64,000 bases of DNA from JAHEDT01 sp963825615 (GTDB taxonomy: Bacteria; Desulfobacterota; Desulfuromonadia; Desulfuromonadales; BM103): positions 124,001 to 188,000 of the forward strand of contig CAWGTV010000010.1 in the NCBI GenBank assembly GCA_963825615.1. Reading direction: 5' to 3'. Both the position numbers and the translations under genes were made by a program. A model generated the notes under the pieces. That model was not told where the DNA came from. It did not search any database and worked only from the letters and a program-made list of their open reading frames with translations. Below are positions 37,374 through 47,423 of the stretch, one piece after another; the stretch's first letter is position 1; the number at the start of each line of letters is the position of its first letter.

Positions 37374-37832
37374 CTAATACTGGACCTGATCGCCGGCCTG
37401 CTCGCGATCATTTTCCCGGGACTTTTTCTCCTTGCCCTCCCCCTTGTTCTTCTCTTGACCGGACGACGCATCTTCCTCTGACCCTGATTTCTTCATCTTC
37501 TGCTTTTGACCACCGGCATCATCGCTGTCAACTTCGCCATTGTCACCTTTGTGCTTCTGCTTGTACTCTTCCCGTTCACGATCCTGTTCCTGATGTTTGT
37601 GCTCCTCGCCTTTCTTATGCTCCAGTTCGCCCTCACCTGCAGATCTGCCTTTGCCACCCGCCCCATCTTCGGTGCGCTTGAATTGGGCGTTGTCTGAGGC
37701 GTGTTCATATGCGGAGTCGCTTGGCGAAGGGCCCTGGTGATTTCCTTTGCTTTTCGAGGTTTCCTTGGCCGCCAGGGCGCAAGGCACGCAAAGCAGGGAC
37801 AGGACACCTAGGATCAGCAGTAGTCGTTTCAT
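37374..37832 (-). CDS. Exported low-complexity, highly charged protein
   Basis: 152 residues: a clear signal peptide (MKRLLLILGVLSLLCVPCAL, then AAKE), then a mature part of almost only charged and polar residues (K, E, D, G, Q, H; for example EEHKHQEQDREREEYKQKHK). There is no globular core. AGGAGG lies before the ATG. It is probably an intrinsically disordered periplasmic protein, perhaps binding metal or buffering stress. No known family. Confidence 0.7.
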   Translation of the reverse strand: MKRLLLILGVLSLLCVPCALAAKETSKSKGNHQGPSPSDSAYEHASDNAQFKRTEDGAGGKGRSAGEGELEHKKGEEHKHQEQDREREEYKQKHKGDNGEVDSDDAGGQKQKMKKSGSEEDASSGQEKNKGEGKEKKSRENDREQAGDQVQY

Positions 37833-37903
37833 AAAATCCTCCTGTACTGAGTAAAGTCTTTTGAAAAGTTAAACACGAATCAACGGTTTGACAATCAGGA
37901 AAC

Positions 37904-37937
37904 AAAAAAGGACGGCCACAGGGCCACCCTTTTTTTA
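37904..37937. terminator. Bidirectional intrinsic terminator after apgM
   Basis: AAAAAAGGACGGCC-ACAG-GGCCACCCTTTTTTT pairs with one G-U and one U-G step and has T-runs on both strands. It lies 19 bp after the apgM stop on the minus strand and ends the mutS-to-apgM run. Confidence 0.8.
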
Positions 37938-37955
37938 CCTAGAAAGTTGAATCCA

Positions 37956-39170
37956 TTATGCCAGTTTGCCGTTGATCAAAGCCTGCATCACCAAGTGCCC
38001 GGGGTCAATCAGCACGCCAGAAGCCTTCGCGGCTGACTCCGAATACTCGGTGGCAGCAGGATGCGCAACAAACTCACCGTTGCAACCGGTCAGGACAAAA
38101 GGCACGGGGTCCTTGGTGTGCGTCATTTTGGCCACCGGGGTCGGGTGATCGGGAAGCAGCAGGATGCGGTAATCACCGAGCTTGCCGATACCGGCCATGA
38201 CCGTACCGACGACATCCCGGTCGAAACGCTCGATTGCCTCGATTTTATCGGCCAGACTGCCGCCGTGGGCCGCTTCGTCGGGCGCCTCGACATGCAGGTA
38301 AACGAAATCCCGGGTCTTCAGAGCCTCCAACGCCGCCTCGGCCTTGCCGAGGTAGTTGGTATCGAGATAACCGGTTGCTCCAGGGACGTCGATGACATCG
38401 AGGCCGGCGTAGATGCCGATCCCCTTGATCAGGTCGACGGCGGAGATAACGGCCCCGCTGAGGTTGAATTTTTCCTTCAGGGTGGGCATCTGCGGTCGAC
38501 GCCCCTGGCCCCAGAGCCAAATGGAATTGGCGGCCAGCTGTCCTGCATTTTCGCGCCGCAGGTTGACCGGATGGCGTTTGAAAAGCAGTTGCGCGGCATT
38601 GGTGATCTGCATCAACGGCATCGTCTCCGGCGAGCGCAGCACATGATCGCGGATGCTTTTGCCGGTCAGATCGTGGGGAGGAGCCACCTTGATATCGTCT
38701 CGTCCCCCCCGCCAGACCATCAGATGACGATAGGAGACGCCGGGATAGAACTGGAACTCATCATCCCCCAGTTCCTCCTGCAGGCATGCGATCAGTTCGC
38801 GCGCTTCATCCGTCGTGATATGTCCTGCCGAGAAGTCCTGCATGTACATATCGCCGCCGGCCAAGCCGAGCGTGACGAGATTGAGCCTGAAGGCGACATC
38901 CTCCGGACCCAGTTCAACCCCCATACTGGCGGCTTCCAGCGGTGAGCGACCGGTATAGCAGGAGGCCGGATCATAGCCGAACACGGAGAGGTTGGCGACA
39001 TCGGACCCGGGATGGAACTGACGGGGGACCGTCTCGGCCAAACCGATGATGCCCCGCTGAGCGAGCTTGTCCATATTGGGCGTGTTGGCCGCCTGCAATG
39101 GCGTTTTACCGGCCAGATCTGCAATTGGTTCATCGGCCATACCATCGCCGAGCAGAGTAATGTATTTCAT
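37956..39170 (-). CDS. apgM: 2,3-bisphosphoglycerate-independent phosphoglycerate mutase (archaeal type, ApgM)
   Basis: 404 residues of the alkaline-phosphatase-superfamily mutase that interconverts 3- and 2-phosphoglycerate. Visible are the metal-binding start ITLLGDGMADEPI, PNMDKLAQRGIIGLAETVP, the SDVANLSVFGYDP segment with the catalytic serine region, VHVEAPDEAAHGG and LLPDHPTPV with C-terminal metal ligands. The archaeal-type enzyme is usual in Geobacter relatives. It is the last gene of the run that starts with mutS. Confidence 0.93.
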   Translation of the reverse strand: MKYITLLGDGMADEPIADLAGKTPLQAANTPNMDKLAQRGIIGLAETVPRQFHPGSDVANLSVFGYDPASCYTGRSPLEAASMGVELGPEDVAFRLNLVTLGLAGGDMYMQDFSAGHITTDEARELIACLQEELGDDEFQFYPGVSYRHLMVWRGGRDDIKVAPPHDLTGKSIRDHVLRSPETMPLMQITNAAQLLFKRHPVNLRRENAGQLAANSIWLWGQGRRPQMPTLKEKFNLSGAVISAVDLIKGIGIYAGLDVIDVPGATGYLDTNYLGKAEAALEALKTRDFVYLHVEAPDEAAHGGSLADKIEAIERFDRDVVGTVMAGIGKLGDYRILLLPDHPTPVAKMTHTKDPVPFVLTGCNGEFVAHPAATEYSESAAKASGVLIDPGHLVMQALINGKLA

Positions 39171-39260
39171 GGGCTCCCGTTACTCGTAGAAGGTTAAAAG
39201 TGCAGCCAGCACAGCAAACAAGATAGCCTCGCCGCGCGCCGCGCGCCACCCGCCACAGAT

Positions 39261-40148
39261 TTAACCCCGTGGATGATGCTGGGCATGAAGCTGCCGCAAA
39301 CGCTCGCGGGTGACATGAGTATAAATCTGGGTTGTGGAGATATCCGCATGACCGAGCATCGCCTGCACGGAACGCAGATCTGCACCGTTCTCAAGCAGGT
39401 GCGTGGCAAACGAATGCCGCATGGTATGCGGCGTAATGTTCTGCCGGATGCCAGCTTCGCCGGCACGGCGTTTAATAATCTTCCAGAAGCCCTGGCGTGT
39501 CAACCCTTCACCGGAGCGGTTGAGAAAGAGGTAATGCGAGCCGCGCTGCTTGTCGAGACCCGGGCGTCCATACTGCAGATATTCACGCAAAGCCGCGACA
39601 GCGCTCTCCCCCAGAGGGACGATGCGCTGTTTGCTGCGCTTGCCGAACGCCGTCAGGTAGCCAACATCCAGCTGCAGGTCACCAAGCTGGAGAGAGACCA
39701 GTTCGGAAACACGCAGCCCGGTGGCATAAATGATTTCGAGCATGGCCCGATCACGCCAGGCGAGCGGCGTTTCCCCCTTGGGACTGGCCAGCAGGCTGTC
39801 CACATCGAGGGGCGACAGGGTATGCGGCAGGGCAGTCAGGCTTTTGGGTGAAACGATCTGGTCTGTCGGGTTGTCCGCGGCGAACTTTTCCCTGACCAGA
39901 AACTTGTGAAAAGTCCGCAGAGCCGCCAGCGTCCTGGCCCGGCTGCGGGGTGACAGGCCTGAGTTTTTCAGCTCGAGCAGAAAGCGCAGGACGACCGACG
40001 GGGACACCTCTGCAGGTGTCGTTATGCGACTCTTTTCCAGGTAATCAAGATAGCGGGCCAGGTCGCGCCCATAGGCGTCCAGGGTGTTGCGCGCGAGACC
40101 GCGCTCCACCGCCAGATAGTTCAGGTAATGGTCGAGATAATTATTCAT
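39261..40148 (-). CDS. xerD: Tyrosine recombinase XerD
   Basis: 295 residues. The N-terminal SAM-like core-binding domain begins YLDHYLNYLAVERGLARNTL. The catalytic domain carries R (TGLRVSELVSL), H-x-x-R (TPHTMRHSFATHLLENGADL), H (MLGHADISTTQIYTH) and the nucleophilic Y in that last motif. XerC/D resolve chromosome dimers at dif. The length and LLENGADLRSVQ pattern fit XerD. It lies just downstream of glnD. Confidence 0.92.
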   Translation of the reverse strand: MNNYLDHYLNYLAVERGLARNTLDAYGRDLARYLDYLEKSRITTPAEVSPSVVLRFLLELKNSGLSPRSRARTLAALRTFHKFLVREKFAADNPTDQIVSPKSLTALPHTLSPLDVDSLLASPKGETPLAWRDRAMLEIIYATGLRVSELVSLQLGDLQLDVGYLTAFGKRSKQRIVPLGESAVAALREYLQYGRPGLDKQRGSHYLFLNRSGEGLTRQGFWKIIKRRAGEAGIRQNITPHTMRHSFATHLLENGADLRSVQAMLGHADISTTQIYTHVTRERLRQLHAQHHPRG

Positions 40149-40171
40149 AAGATCTTTTCAAACAAGCGTTA

Positions 40172-42866
40172 TCAATCTTCCATGCACGCCAAAAGAGCCT
40201 GCCGTACTTCCTCGAGCTTGGCTTCATCGCTGAGCTTCTGGCCGAAGATATCCTTGACATAGAAGGTATCGGCCACCTGGTCAACTTTGGTGGAAATTTT
40301 TGCGACATGAATGTAAAGCCCCAGGGCCGCCAGAGTGCGCGTGATATTGTAGAGCAGCCCGACCTGATCGTGCGCGAAGATGTCGATAACCGTGTGTTCC
40401 CGCGACACATCGCTGTCAAAAACGACGCGATTCGGGAAGCGTGGTTTTTTGTGTCCGGGGAGCGAACTGGACTTCTGTCGCTTCTTGACCAGGTTCGCGA
40501 CCTTGACGCGACCCTCGAGCACGGAGGTTAGATCCGTCTGGACCTTCTCCCACTTGGTCTGATTGTCGATGATGCCGCCAACCAACTTGTTGACGTGCAG
40601 GATATCGAGAGCGAAGCCGTTGCTGCGGGTATAGATCTGCGCGCCGAGGATATTGATGGCGTTCGCTGCCATGACGCCAGTGATCATGCTGAACAGGCCC
40701 GGCACATCCAGTGTGGAGATCGTGACGCTGGTGTACTCCGCATCGGCATCATGGCTGACCTTGATGGCGACAGTGTCATCACCGCGGGCCAGTTCTAATG
40801 TGACATGCTCGATGATTTCCCAGGAGCGGTGCGACGACAGGTAGCGCACGCTCATCGAGCGGAGGCGCTCCTTGACACGCTTTTCGCCAAACTCATCCTT
40901 GAGCGCCTCGAGGACCTTGCGCTTGCGGTTGCGCACCCGCTCCGAGCGGAGCTCGCTCATGAAGTTGCCGCGTTCGAGGTTCTCATAGGTCTTTTCGTAG
41001 AGCTCTTGGAGCAGGTGTCCCTTCCACTCTGACCAGACATCCGGCCCGACGGCCCTGAGGTCGGCAAATGTCAGGAGAAAAAGCATCTTCAGCGTCTCGA
41101 CCGTGCCCATGGTGTTGGCGAAGTCCTGGATCAGGCGGCTATCGTGCAGGTCGCGCCGCTGCGATATGTGCGCCATATCCAGGTGGTGGCGCACCAGGAA
41201 CTCGAGGCGCAGGCTGTCTTCCCTGGACAGGTTGAGGCGACGGGCGATGGTGGGGATCATATCCGCACCCTTGTTGGAATGGTCCTTCCCTTCCCCCTTG
41301 CCGATATCATGGAAGAGCACGGCCAGAGCCACCAGTTCCGGCTTGCCGATATCGGCGGCTACGCTGGTCAGCAGCGGCTTGGCCTCCTGGTAGACACCGG
41401 AACAGAGCTTTTCGATTTCCTCGACGGCAAAGATCGAATGGATATCGACGGTGTAGACATGGTAGGCGTCGTGCTGGACCTTGCAGTAGATCCTTTTGAA
41501 TTCCGGGATATATTTATTCAGGAACGCCAAGTGGTGCATGTCGCGCAGGCTTTGGGCAACCCCGGTGGGCCCGCGCATGATCTCCAGGAACATCTCGGAG
41601 ATCTCACGGTTGCGCCGGAAAGCGTCATTGACCAGCGTCAGGTTGTCGCGAATCTGCCCCTTGATCTCGGTGCTCAAGGCAAGGTGGTGCTGTTTGGCGA
41701 GCAGAAAAGCCTGCATCATCGCTTCGGGGTTGCTGGCAAAGAGGCTCTTGCGGGACGTTTTTAGTTCACCGCGATAGCTGAAGAAATCAGCGACCTAAGC
41801 TGCGTCGGCCGAGATAGCCGAAGAGCCCCTTCGACGTGTCCTTGTCCTTGTAAGTATTGTGAATCAGGGATGACGCCAGGTGCTCGGTGTGGGTCGCCTG
41901 GGCGTAGTAGTCCTGCATGAACTGTTCTACCGCAAGGGCTGTCTTGTTGTCTTTATAACCGAGGAACGCAGCGATCTGCACCTGATTGTCATACTGAATC
42001 TGGTCGGTTTTGCGCTTCAGCTGGAAATGCAGTTCGTTGCGGATCCGCCAGAGGTAATCGTAAGCCGCCTCGATTTTCTGCATCTCATGTTCGGAAACGA
42101 CTCCCTTTATTAGCAGATCACGCAGCCCGCTGGCCTTGAATTTGACGCGCGCCATCCAAATGGCCGTGTGCAGGTCACGCAGGCCGCCCTCGCCCTCCTT
42201 AATGTTCGGTTCAAGCATAAAGACCGACGAGCCGTATTTCGCCAGCCGGGTTTTGTGCTCTTCGTATTTCGACTTGAGGAAGCCTTGCGAGTTGCGGTTC
42301 AACACCGGCTGCTGGACCTGGTGTTCGAACTCGTGAAAGAGCACTTCATCGCCGGCCAAGAAACGCGTGTCCAAAAGGGCCGTGCGAATCGTGATGTCTT
42401 GCATGGCCAGAGAGAGACAATCAGAGGCCGTGCGCACACTGTAACCGACATCGAGGTTGAGGTCCCAAAGCAGGTAGAGGACCCGTTCGGCGATCTTCTC
42501 GGCCAGATCCTTGTTCTTGTCGCTGCAGTAGAACATGACATCGATATCGGAGAGCGGATTCAACTCCCCCCGGCCATAGCCGCCCAGGGCGATGACCGCG
42601 GAACAGACCTTGCCGGAGGTCGGAAATTCAGCCGATGCGCAAGTATAGAGATTGCGAATCAGTTCATCGGCCATGGCCGTGATGCAGTCCACAACCTCGC
42701 GGCCGCTGCCGCCGGCGTTATGCAGTTCGCGGCACAGGCTGCGATGATGCTCAATGAATTGACGGGCCGCTTCAAGCAACATGGGGCGTCTTTCGACGAA
42801 AGCCACATCTCCGGCAACCATCAATTCCGTGGCGAAAAACTCTTTATTGATGTTTTGTGCTTTCAT
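40172..42866 (-). CDS. glnD: [Protein-PII] uridylyltransferase/uridylyl-removing enzyme GlnD, one apparent frameshift
   Basis: The N-terminal 355 residues (frame 41787-42866) hold the nucleotidyltransferase domain with GGYGRGELNPLSDIDVMFYC and the GlnD linker region. One extra base near 41790 (CGCTGATTTC) stops this frame. The next frame continues DFFSYRGELKTSRKSLFASN through the HD domain (VLFHDIGKGEGKDHSNKGAD) and two ACT domains (VPGLFSMITGVMAANAINIL; DQVGLLYNITRTLAALGLYI), ending at 40172. Joined length is about 897 residues, normal for GlnD. The enzyme senses glutamine and modifies PII. Confidence 0.92.
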
Positions 42867-42872
42867 TTCATC

Positions 42873-44606
42873 TTATCTGGTCGCTATCAAATTGCTTTTG
42901 ACAGCGTATTCCTTGATTGCCAGGGCAATCGCATGGGCCGCAGATTTCTGGTAGGCGCTGCTGGTCAGGCGTTTCTCTTCGCGCGGGTGACTGATGAACG
43001 CCGTTTCCACCAGGACGGAAGGCATGGTGGCGCCGAGCAGGACATAGAACGGGCCCTGGCGCACGCCAAGGTCCCGCACATCACTGTATTTTTTACTAAT
43101 ATGCTGCACCAGGTTTTCCTGGATGACCGTCGCCAGGCGGCTCGACTCGTTGATCTTGGCGTTCGCCATCAGGTCGAAGAGAATCAGCTCCAGATCCGAA
43201 ACCTGCTTGAGCGATGTGCCGTTCTCACGCGCAGCAACGGCGGCAGCCTTGTCGTTCTTGGAAAAGTTCAGGTAATAGGTTTCGATGCCGTAGGCCTTGC
43301 GGTTCTTGTTAGCGTTGGCATGCAGCGACACGAACAGGTCGGCGCCAACCTTGTTGGCGATGGCGGTGCGTTCTTCGAGGGGCAGGTACACATCAGTGCT
43401 GCGGGTCAGGATCACCTCGCAGCCCAGTTGTTTCGTCAAAGCCTTGGCCAATTCCTTGGCCATTTCGAGGGTGACATCCTTCTCCAGGACGCCGCTCGGA
43501 CCGACTGCACCCGGGTCCTTGCCGCCGTGCCCGGCGTCGACCACAATCCTGCGCAGGGTCGTGATCGACGACACCGAGGGGATATGCAGCGGGGGTTGGG
43601 TGCGCGGCGCGTCCTTGAGCACATTGGCGATAGCGTCGCTTCCCGATTCGGGAAGCGCGCTGATTTCCGTTTCGTGACGTTTCAGATCAGGAGCCGTCTT
43701 GTCACCGGCAATGTCAATGACGATGCGCCAGGGGTCGACCAGCGGGAACACCTTGTAGTCGCCAAGACTATCCAGGTCGAGAACCACGCGGACGGTGTCC
43801 GACTGCGGCAGGCCGGTGCGGATCTGGCGCAGCAGGCCATCACCGACGATCGTCGGCTCCTTCAGGCTTTCATCCAGCCCGGTCTTTTCAATATCGACGT
43901 AAAGCCGCGGGTGGTTCCCCTCGTTCGGGTCCGGGACCAGGTAATGAGCCGAGAAGCGTGCTTCGCTGGAGACGTCCAGAACGATCCGGGTGTAGCCGGG
44001 GTTTGACCAATAACGGATCGCGGTCAGGCGGCCATCGCCTGGAGGAACCTCGCTCGCCGCGGGCGACAACGGATGGCTGTGCCGCCGCTTTTTCCGGCGG
44101 CGGGGCAAAGGCCTGCAGAGCATCCAGCCTGGCCCTGGCTTTGTCCGCCATATCACCATCGGGAGGCTATTGACCAGCCTCTCATAGACGAGATAGGCGC
44201 TGGCTTTGTTGCTGAGGGCCCCCTCCAGCAGCATGCCTGCCTGCAAAAGGGCATCGTCGGCGAGGGAGTTTTCCGGATAGAGGTTGGCCACACTTTCATA
44301 AAGGTCAACGGCGCGTTCGGCATCGGGCTTGATACGACTGACGGCATAGAGCCCGGCTGTCGTTTTCCCGCACATGTACAGAGCGTCTGCGCCGCGATCA
44401 GATTTCGGGAAGCGCTGATTCACCGCATCAAACTGGTTGAAAACCCGTTCCCACTGCTCCCGGTACATCTGCTTGCGCGATGAATTCTGCAGCGCATGAT
44501 AGGCATCGCGCGCCTTCTGGTAGGCCTGCTCGGCACTTTCCGCAAAAACCGCCGCCGGCAGGAACAGCCCGGCGAAGATCAGAATGTAGACAACACAACG
44601 TTTCAT
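42873..44606 (-). CDS. N-acetylmuramoyl-L-alanine amidase (AmiC-type), with a compensated frame shift inside
   Basis: 577 residues as read. The parts are a signal peptide (MKRCVVYILIFAGLFLPAAV), a TPR-like helical region to about residue 148, an AMIN domain (YWSNPGYTRIVLDVSSEARF, DPWRIVIDIAG) and an Amidase_3 domain. The amidase zinc ligands are visible in VVDAGHGGKDPGA, the glutamate of SGVLEKDVTLEMAKEL, LFVSLHANANK and the glutamate of VLVETAFISHP. Between about 44168 and 44047 the annotated frame reads a basic nonsense stretch. The neighbouring frame there reads LPDGDMADKARARLDALQAF, so a missing base and an extra base probably flank it. The enzyme cleaves peptidoglycan side chains at division. 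Confidence 0.88.
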   Translation of the reverse strand: MKRCVVYILIFAGLFLPAAVFAESAEQAYQKARDAYHALQNSSRKQMYREQWERVFNQFDAVNQRFPKSDRGADALYMCGKTTAGLYAVSRIKPDAERAVDLYESVANLYPENSLADDALLQAGMLLEGALSNKASAYLVYERLVNSLPMVIWRTKPGPGWMLCRPLPRRRKKRRHSHPLSPAASEVPPGDGRLTAIRYWSNPGYTRIVLDVSSEARFSAHYLVPDPNEGNHPRLYVDIEKTGLDESLKEPTIVGDGLLRQIRTGLPQSDTVRVVLDLDSLGDYKVFPLVDPWRIVIDIAGDKTAPDLKRHETEISALPESGSDAIANVLKDAPRTQPPLHIPSVSSITTLRRIVVDAGHGGKDPGAVGPSGVLEKDVTLEMAKELAKALTKQLGCEVILTRSTDVYLPLEERTAIANKVGADLFVSLHANANKNRKAYGIETYYLNFSKNDKAAAVAARENGTSLKQVSDLELILFDLMANAKINESSRLATVIQENLVQHISKKYSDVRDLGVRQGPFYVLLGATMPSVLVETAFISHPREEKRLTSSAYQKSAAHAIALAIKEYAVKSNLIATR

Positions 44607-44611
44607 GAGAT

Positions 44612-47221
44612 TCAGACCATCTTTTTCAGTTCGTCGAGCAGATTGAGCGCTTCAAGGGGCGTCACCACAGTCACGTCCACCTCGCCGAGACGCTGGCGCA
44701 GCAGATCGGGCTGCTCGAAGAGGCCCAGCTGAGGTGTCGCGGCACCTTTCGCGACATGCTTACTGCGCGCCAGGCGCGGAGCGCCCGCTTCATATTCACC
44801 GGATTCCAGGTTGCGCAGGACTTCCTTGGCCCGTTCGATGACCGCGGCGGGCAAGCCGGCCAGGCGCGCAACCTGGATCCCGTACGAGTGGCTCGCACCG
44901 CCCTTGACGATCCGGCGCAGGAAAATGATCTGGTCGTTCCACTCTTTGACGGCAACATTGAAATTCTGTACCCGCCCACGGGTTTGCGCCAGATCAGTCA
45001 GTTCGTGGTAGTGAGTGGCGAAGAGTGTCTTGGCGGCAACCCGGGCATTATCATGCAAATATTCGGCCACCGCCCAGGCAATACTGACGCCGTCGAAGGT
45101 CGATGTGCCGCGCCCGATCTCATCGAGCACGATCAGGCTGCGCGGTGTGGCGTGATTGAGGATGTTGGCGGCCTCGATCATCTCGACCATGAAGGTCGAC
45201 TGGCCGCGCGCCAGGTTGTCACTGGCACCGACCCTGGTGAAAATCCGGTCAACGATGCCGATCTGTGCCTTTTTGGCAGGCACCAGGCTGCCCATCTGCG
45301 CCATCAGCACCAGCAGTGCGACCTGGCGCATGAAGGTCGACTTGCCGGCCATATTCGGGCCGGTAATGATCAGGATCTGCCGCTCGGTCGTATCCATATG
45401 GACATCGTTGGCGACGAAACGTTCACCGAGGTTCATCGATTCGATCACCGGGTGCCGGCCATCTTCGATTTGCAGCTCGGTCGAATCGTCCATTGCAGGG
45501 CGGCAGTAGTTGCGCTCGTGTGCCAGGTCGGCCAACCCGAGCAGCACGTCGAGGGTGGCGACCTGGTCGGCCGTCGCCTGGATGCGCTGACCTTGCCTGG
45601 CCACCTGGCGGCGCACCTCCTGGAAGAGGTCGTATTCGATCTCGACCACCCGGTCCTCGGCACCGAGGACTTTCTCCTCGTATTCCTTCAGGGTCGGCGT
45701 CACGAAGCGTTCGGCGTTGGCCAAAGTCTGCTTGCGGATGTAATCCTCGGGGACGCGCCCCAGATGTGAGCGGGTCACCTCGATATAGTAGCCGAAGACG
45801 CGGTTGTAGCGGACCTTGAGTGTGGAAATTCCGGTGCGCTGTTTCTCATCCTGCTCCAGACGGGCGATCCAGCCCTTCCCTTCGCGGCTGATGCTACGCA
45901 GTTCGTCCAGCTCGGCATGGTATCCTGCACGGATCAGCCCACCCTCGCGCAGGACGAAGGGAGGGTCGTCGACAATGGCCCGGCCGATCAACTCGACCAT
46001 GTCCGGCAGTGGGTCCAGACTTGTGCGCTGGCTCTGCAGCAGCGGGCTTTCGAGCTGTTCGAGCAGGGCGATGATGTGCGGCAGCTTTTCCAGGGAGAGG
46101 CGCAGAGCGGCCAGGTCCTTGGCATTGCCGGTGGCCATAGCGATCCGCCCGTTGAGGCGTTCCAGGTCATAGACATCATCCAGGGCCCGCCGCAGATCGT
46201 CGCGGCACAGGCTCTCGCGGACCAGCTCCTCGATCGCCGTGTGGCGTTCTTCGATGCGCCGCAGGTCAACCAGCGGATGAGTCATCCAGTGGCGCAGCTT
46301 GCGCGCACCCATGGCCGTCACGGTGCGATCCATGACCCCGAGCAGCGAACCGCGGCGACCGCCATCGTGCAGCGTCTCGGTCAATTCAAGGTTGCGGCGG
46401 GTAAAGTCATCGAGGACCATATGGTCCCTGACGTGATAGGTTTGCAGCGTCTGCAGATGGGAGATGGCGCCCTTCTGGGTTTCCTCCAGATAGTACAGGA
46501 CCATCCCGGCCGCCTGGAGGGCCCCGGGCAGGTCGTGGCAACCGAAACTTTCCAGGGAGCTGTCAGGAAAAACTTCCAGCAGCACTTGCCGGGCGCGGTC
46601 TTCGGCGGCGGTCCAATCCGGCAGGCGGTTGACGATCCGACCGGCCAGGGAGTTCTGCAGCAGGGCGAGCAAACGGTCGCCGGCGTCCCCTTCGGCAATC
46701 AGCACTTCAGCCGGGTCACGGGAGATAATCTCTCCGGCGGTGCTCTCCGGGTCGGAAAGTTCGGTCACGCGGAATTCACCGGTGGTGATGTCGACGTAGG
46801 CCACGCCAAAGCGCTCGTCCGCGACCGCGGCCAGAGCCAGGAGATAGTTGTTGCGCCGTGGGTCGAGGGTGTCGGTATCGACCACCAGGCCGGGTGTCAC
46901 GACCCTGACAACAGCACGCTTGACAATCCCTTTGGCGGTCTTGGGATCTTCGACCTGTTCACAGATGGCCACCTTGTGACCATGCTGGACGAGCTTGGCG
47001 ATATAAGGCTGGCAGCTGTGAAAAGGAATGCCGCAGAGCGGTATTTCCTCGGCGGCACCCTTGTTGCGCGACGTGAGGGTGATATCCAGGACCCGTGCAG
47101 CGACAACCGCATCCTCCAAAAACATTTCGTAAAAATCACCCAGCCGGAAAAAGAGGATCGCGTCCGGATAGTCAGACTTGATCTCCAGATACTGCTGCAT
47201 CATGGGTGTGGTTTTGGCCAT
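44612..47221 (-). CDS. mutS: DNA mismatch repair protein MutS
   Basis: 869 residues, the usual MutS length. The mismatch-recognition motif is in the DAILFFRLGDFYEMFLEDAV segment near the N-terminus. The ATPase domain has ITGPNMAGKSTFMRQVALLV, the Walker B region LIVLDEIGRGTSTFDG and LFATHYHELTDLA. The C-terminal tail LGEVDVTVVTPLEALNLLDE is present. It is the first gene of the mutS-amidase-glnD-xerD-apgM run, with the amidase start five bases downstream of its stop. Confidence 0.97.
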   Translation of the reverse strand: MAKTTPMMQQYLEIKSDYPDAILFFRLGDFYEMFLEDAVVAARVLDITLTSRNKGAAEEIPLCGIPFHSCQPYIAKLVQHGHKVAICEQVEDPKTAKGIVKRAVVRVVTPGLVVDTDTLDPRRNNYLLALAAVADERFGVAYVDITTGEFRVTELSDPESTAGEIISRDPAEVLIAEGDAGDRLLALLQNSLAGRIVNRLPDWTAAEDRARQVLLEVFPDSSLESFGCHDLPGALQAAGMVLYYLEETQKGAISHLQTLQTYHVRDHMVLDDFTRRNLELTETLHDGGRRGSLLGVMDRTVTAMGARKLRHWMTHPLVDLRRIEERHTAIEELVRESLCRDDLRRALDDVYDLERLNGRIAMATGNAKDLAALRLSLEKLPHIIALLEQLESPLLQSQRTSLDPLPDMVELIGRAIVDDPPFVLREGGLIRAGYHAELDELRSISREGKGWIARLEQDEKQRTGISTLKVRYNRVFGYYIEVTRSHLGRVPEDYIRKQTLANAERFVTPTLKEYEEKVLGAEDRVVEIEYDLFQEVRRQVARQGQRIQATADQVATLDVLLGLADLAHERNYCRPAMDDSTELQIEDGRHPVIESMNLGERFVANDVHMDTTERQILIITGPNMAGKSTFMRQVALLVLMAQMGSLVPAKKAQIGIVDRIFTRVGASDNLARGQSTFMVEMIEAANILNHATPRSLIVLDEIGRGTSTFDGVSIAWAVAEYLHDNARVAAKTLFATHYHELTDLAQTRGRVQNFNVAVKEWNDQIIFLRRIVKGGASHSYGIQVARLAGLPAAVIERAKEVLRNLESGEYEAGAPRLARSKHVAKGAATPQLGLFEQPDLLRQRLGEVDVTVVTPLEALNLLDELKKMV

Positions 47222-47423
47222 ATTGTCCGATTTTTAAAAAAAACAACCCGTTAAAGGGTCGCAAGACTTTTTTAGTCAGCTTTTGCCAAGCATTATTATG
47301 TTAACAAATCAGCGCTTTGACTGTAAATAGCAAAGACGGTGATTGAACGCATTCTGATAGTTGCCAACCTATCATGAATGCATTATGGTTAGGACCAGGT
47401 TTTTCAGAGGAGATCGCAATTTC

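Noticed and set aside
37506..37697. Hydrophobic 63-residue plus-strand open frame
   Set aside because: Antisense to the charged exported protein; hydrophobicity is the mirror image of Lys/Glu codons.
42168..44006. 612-residue plus-strand open frame
   Set aside because: It lies antisense to glnD and the amidase, both strongly conserved. It arises from GC-rich codon bias and has no domain pattern.
45917..47254. 445-residue plus-strand open frame
   Set aside because: Antisense to mutS, whose motifs are complete.
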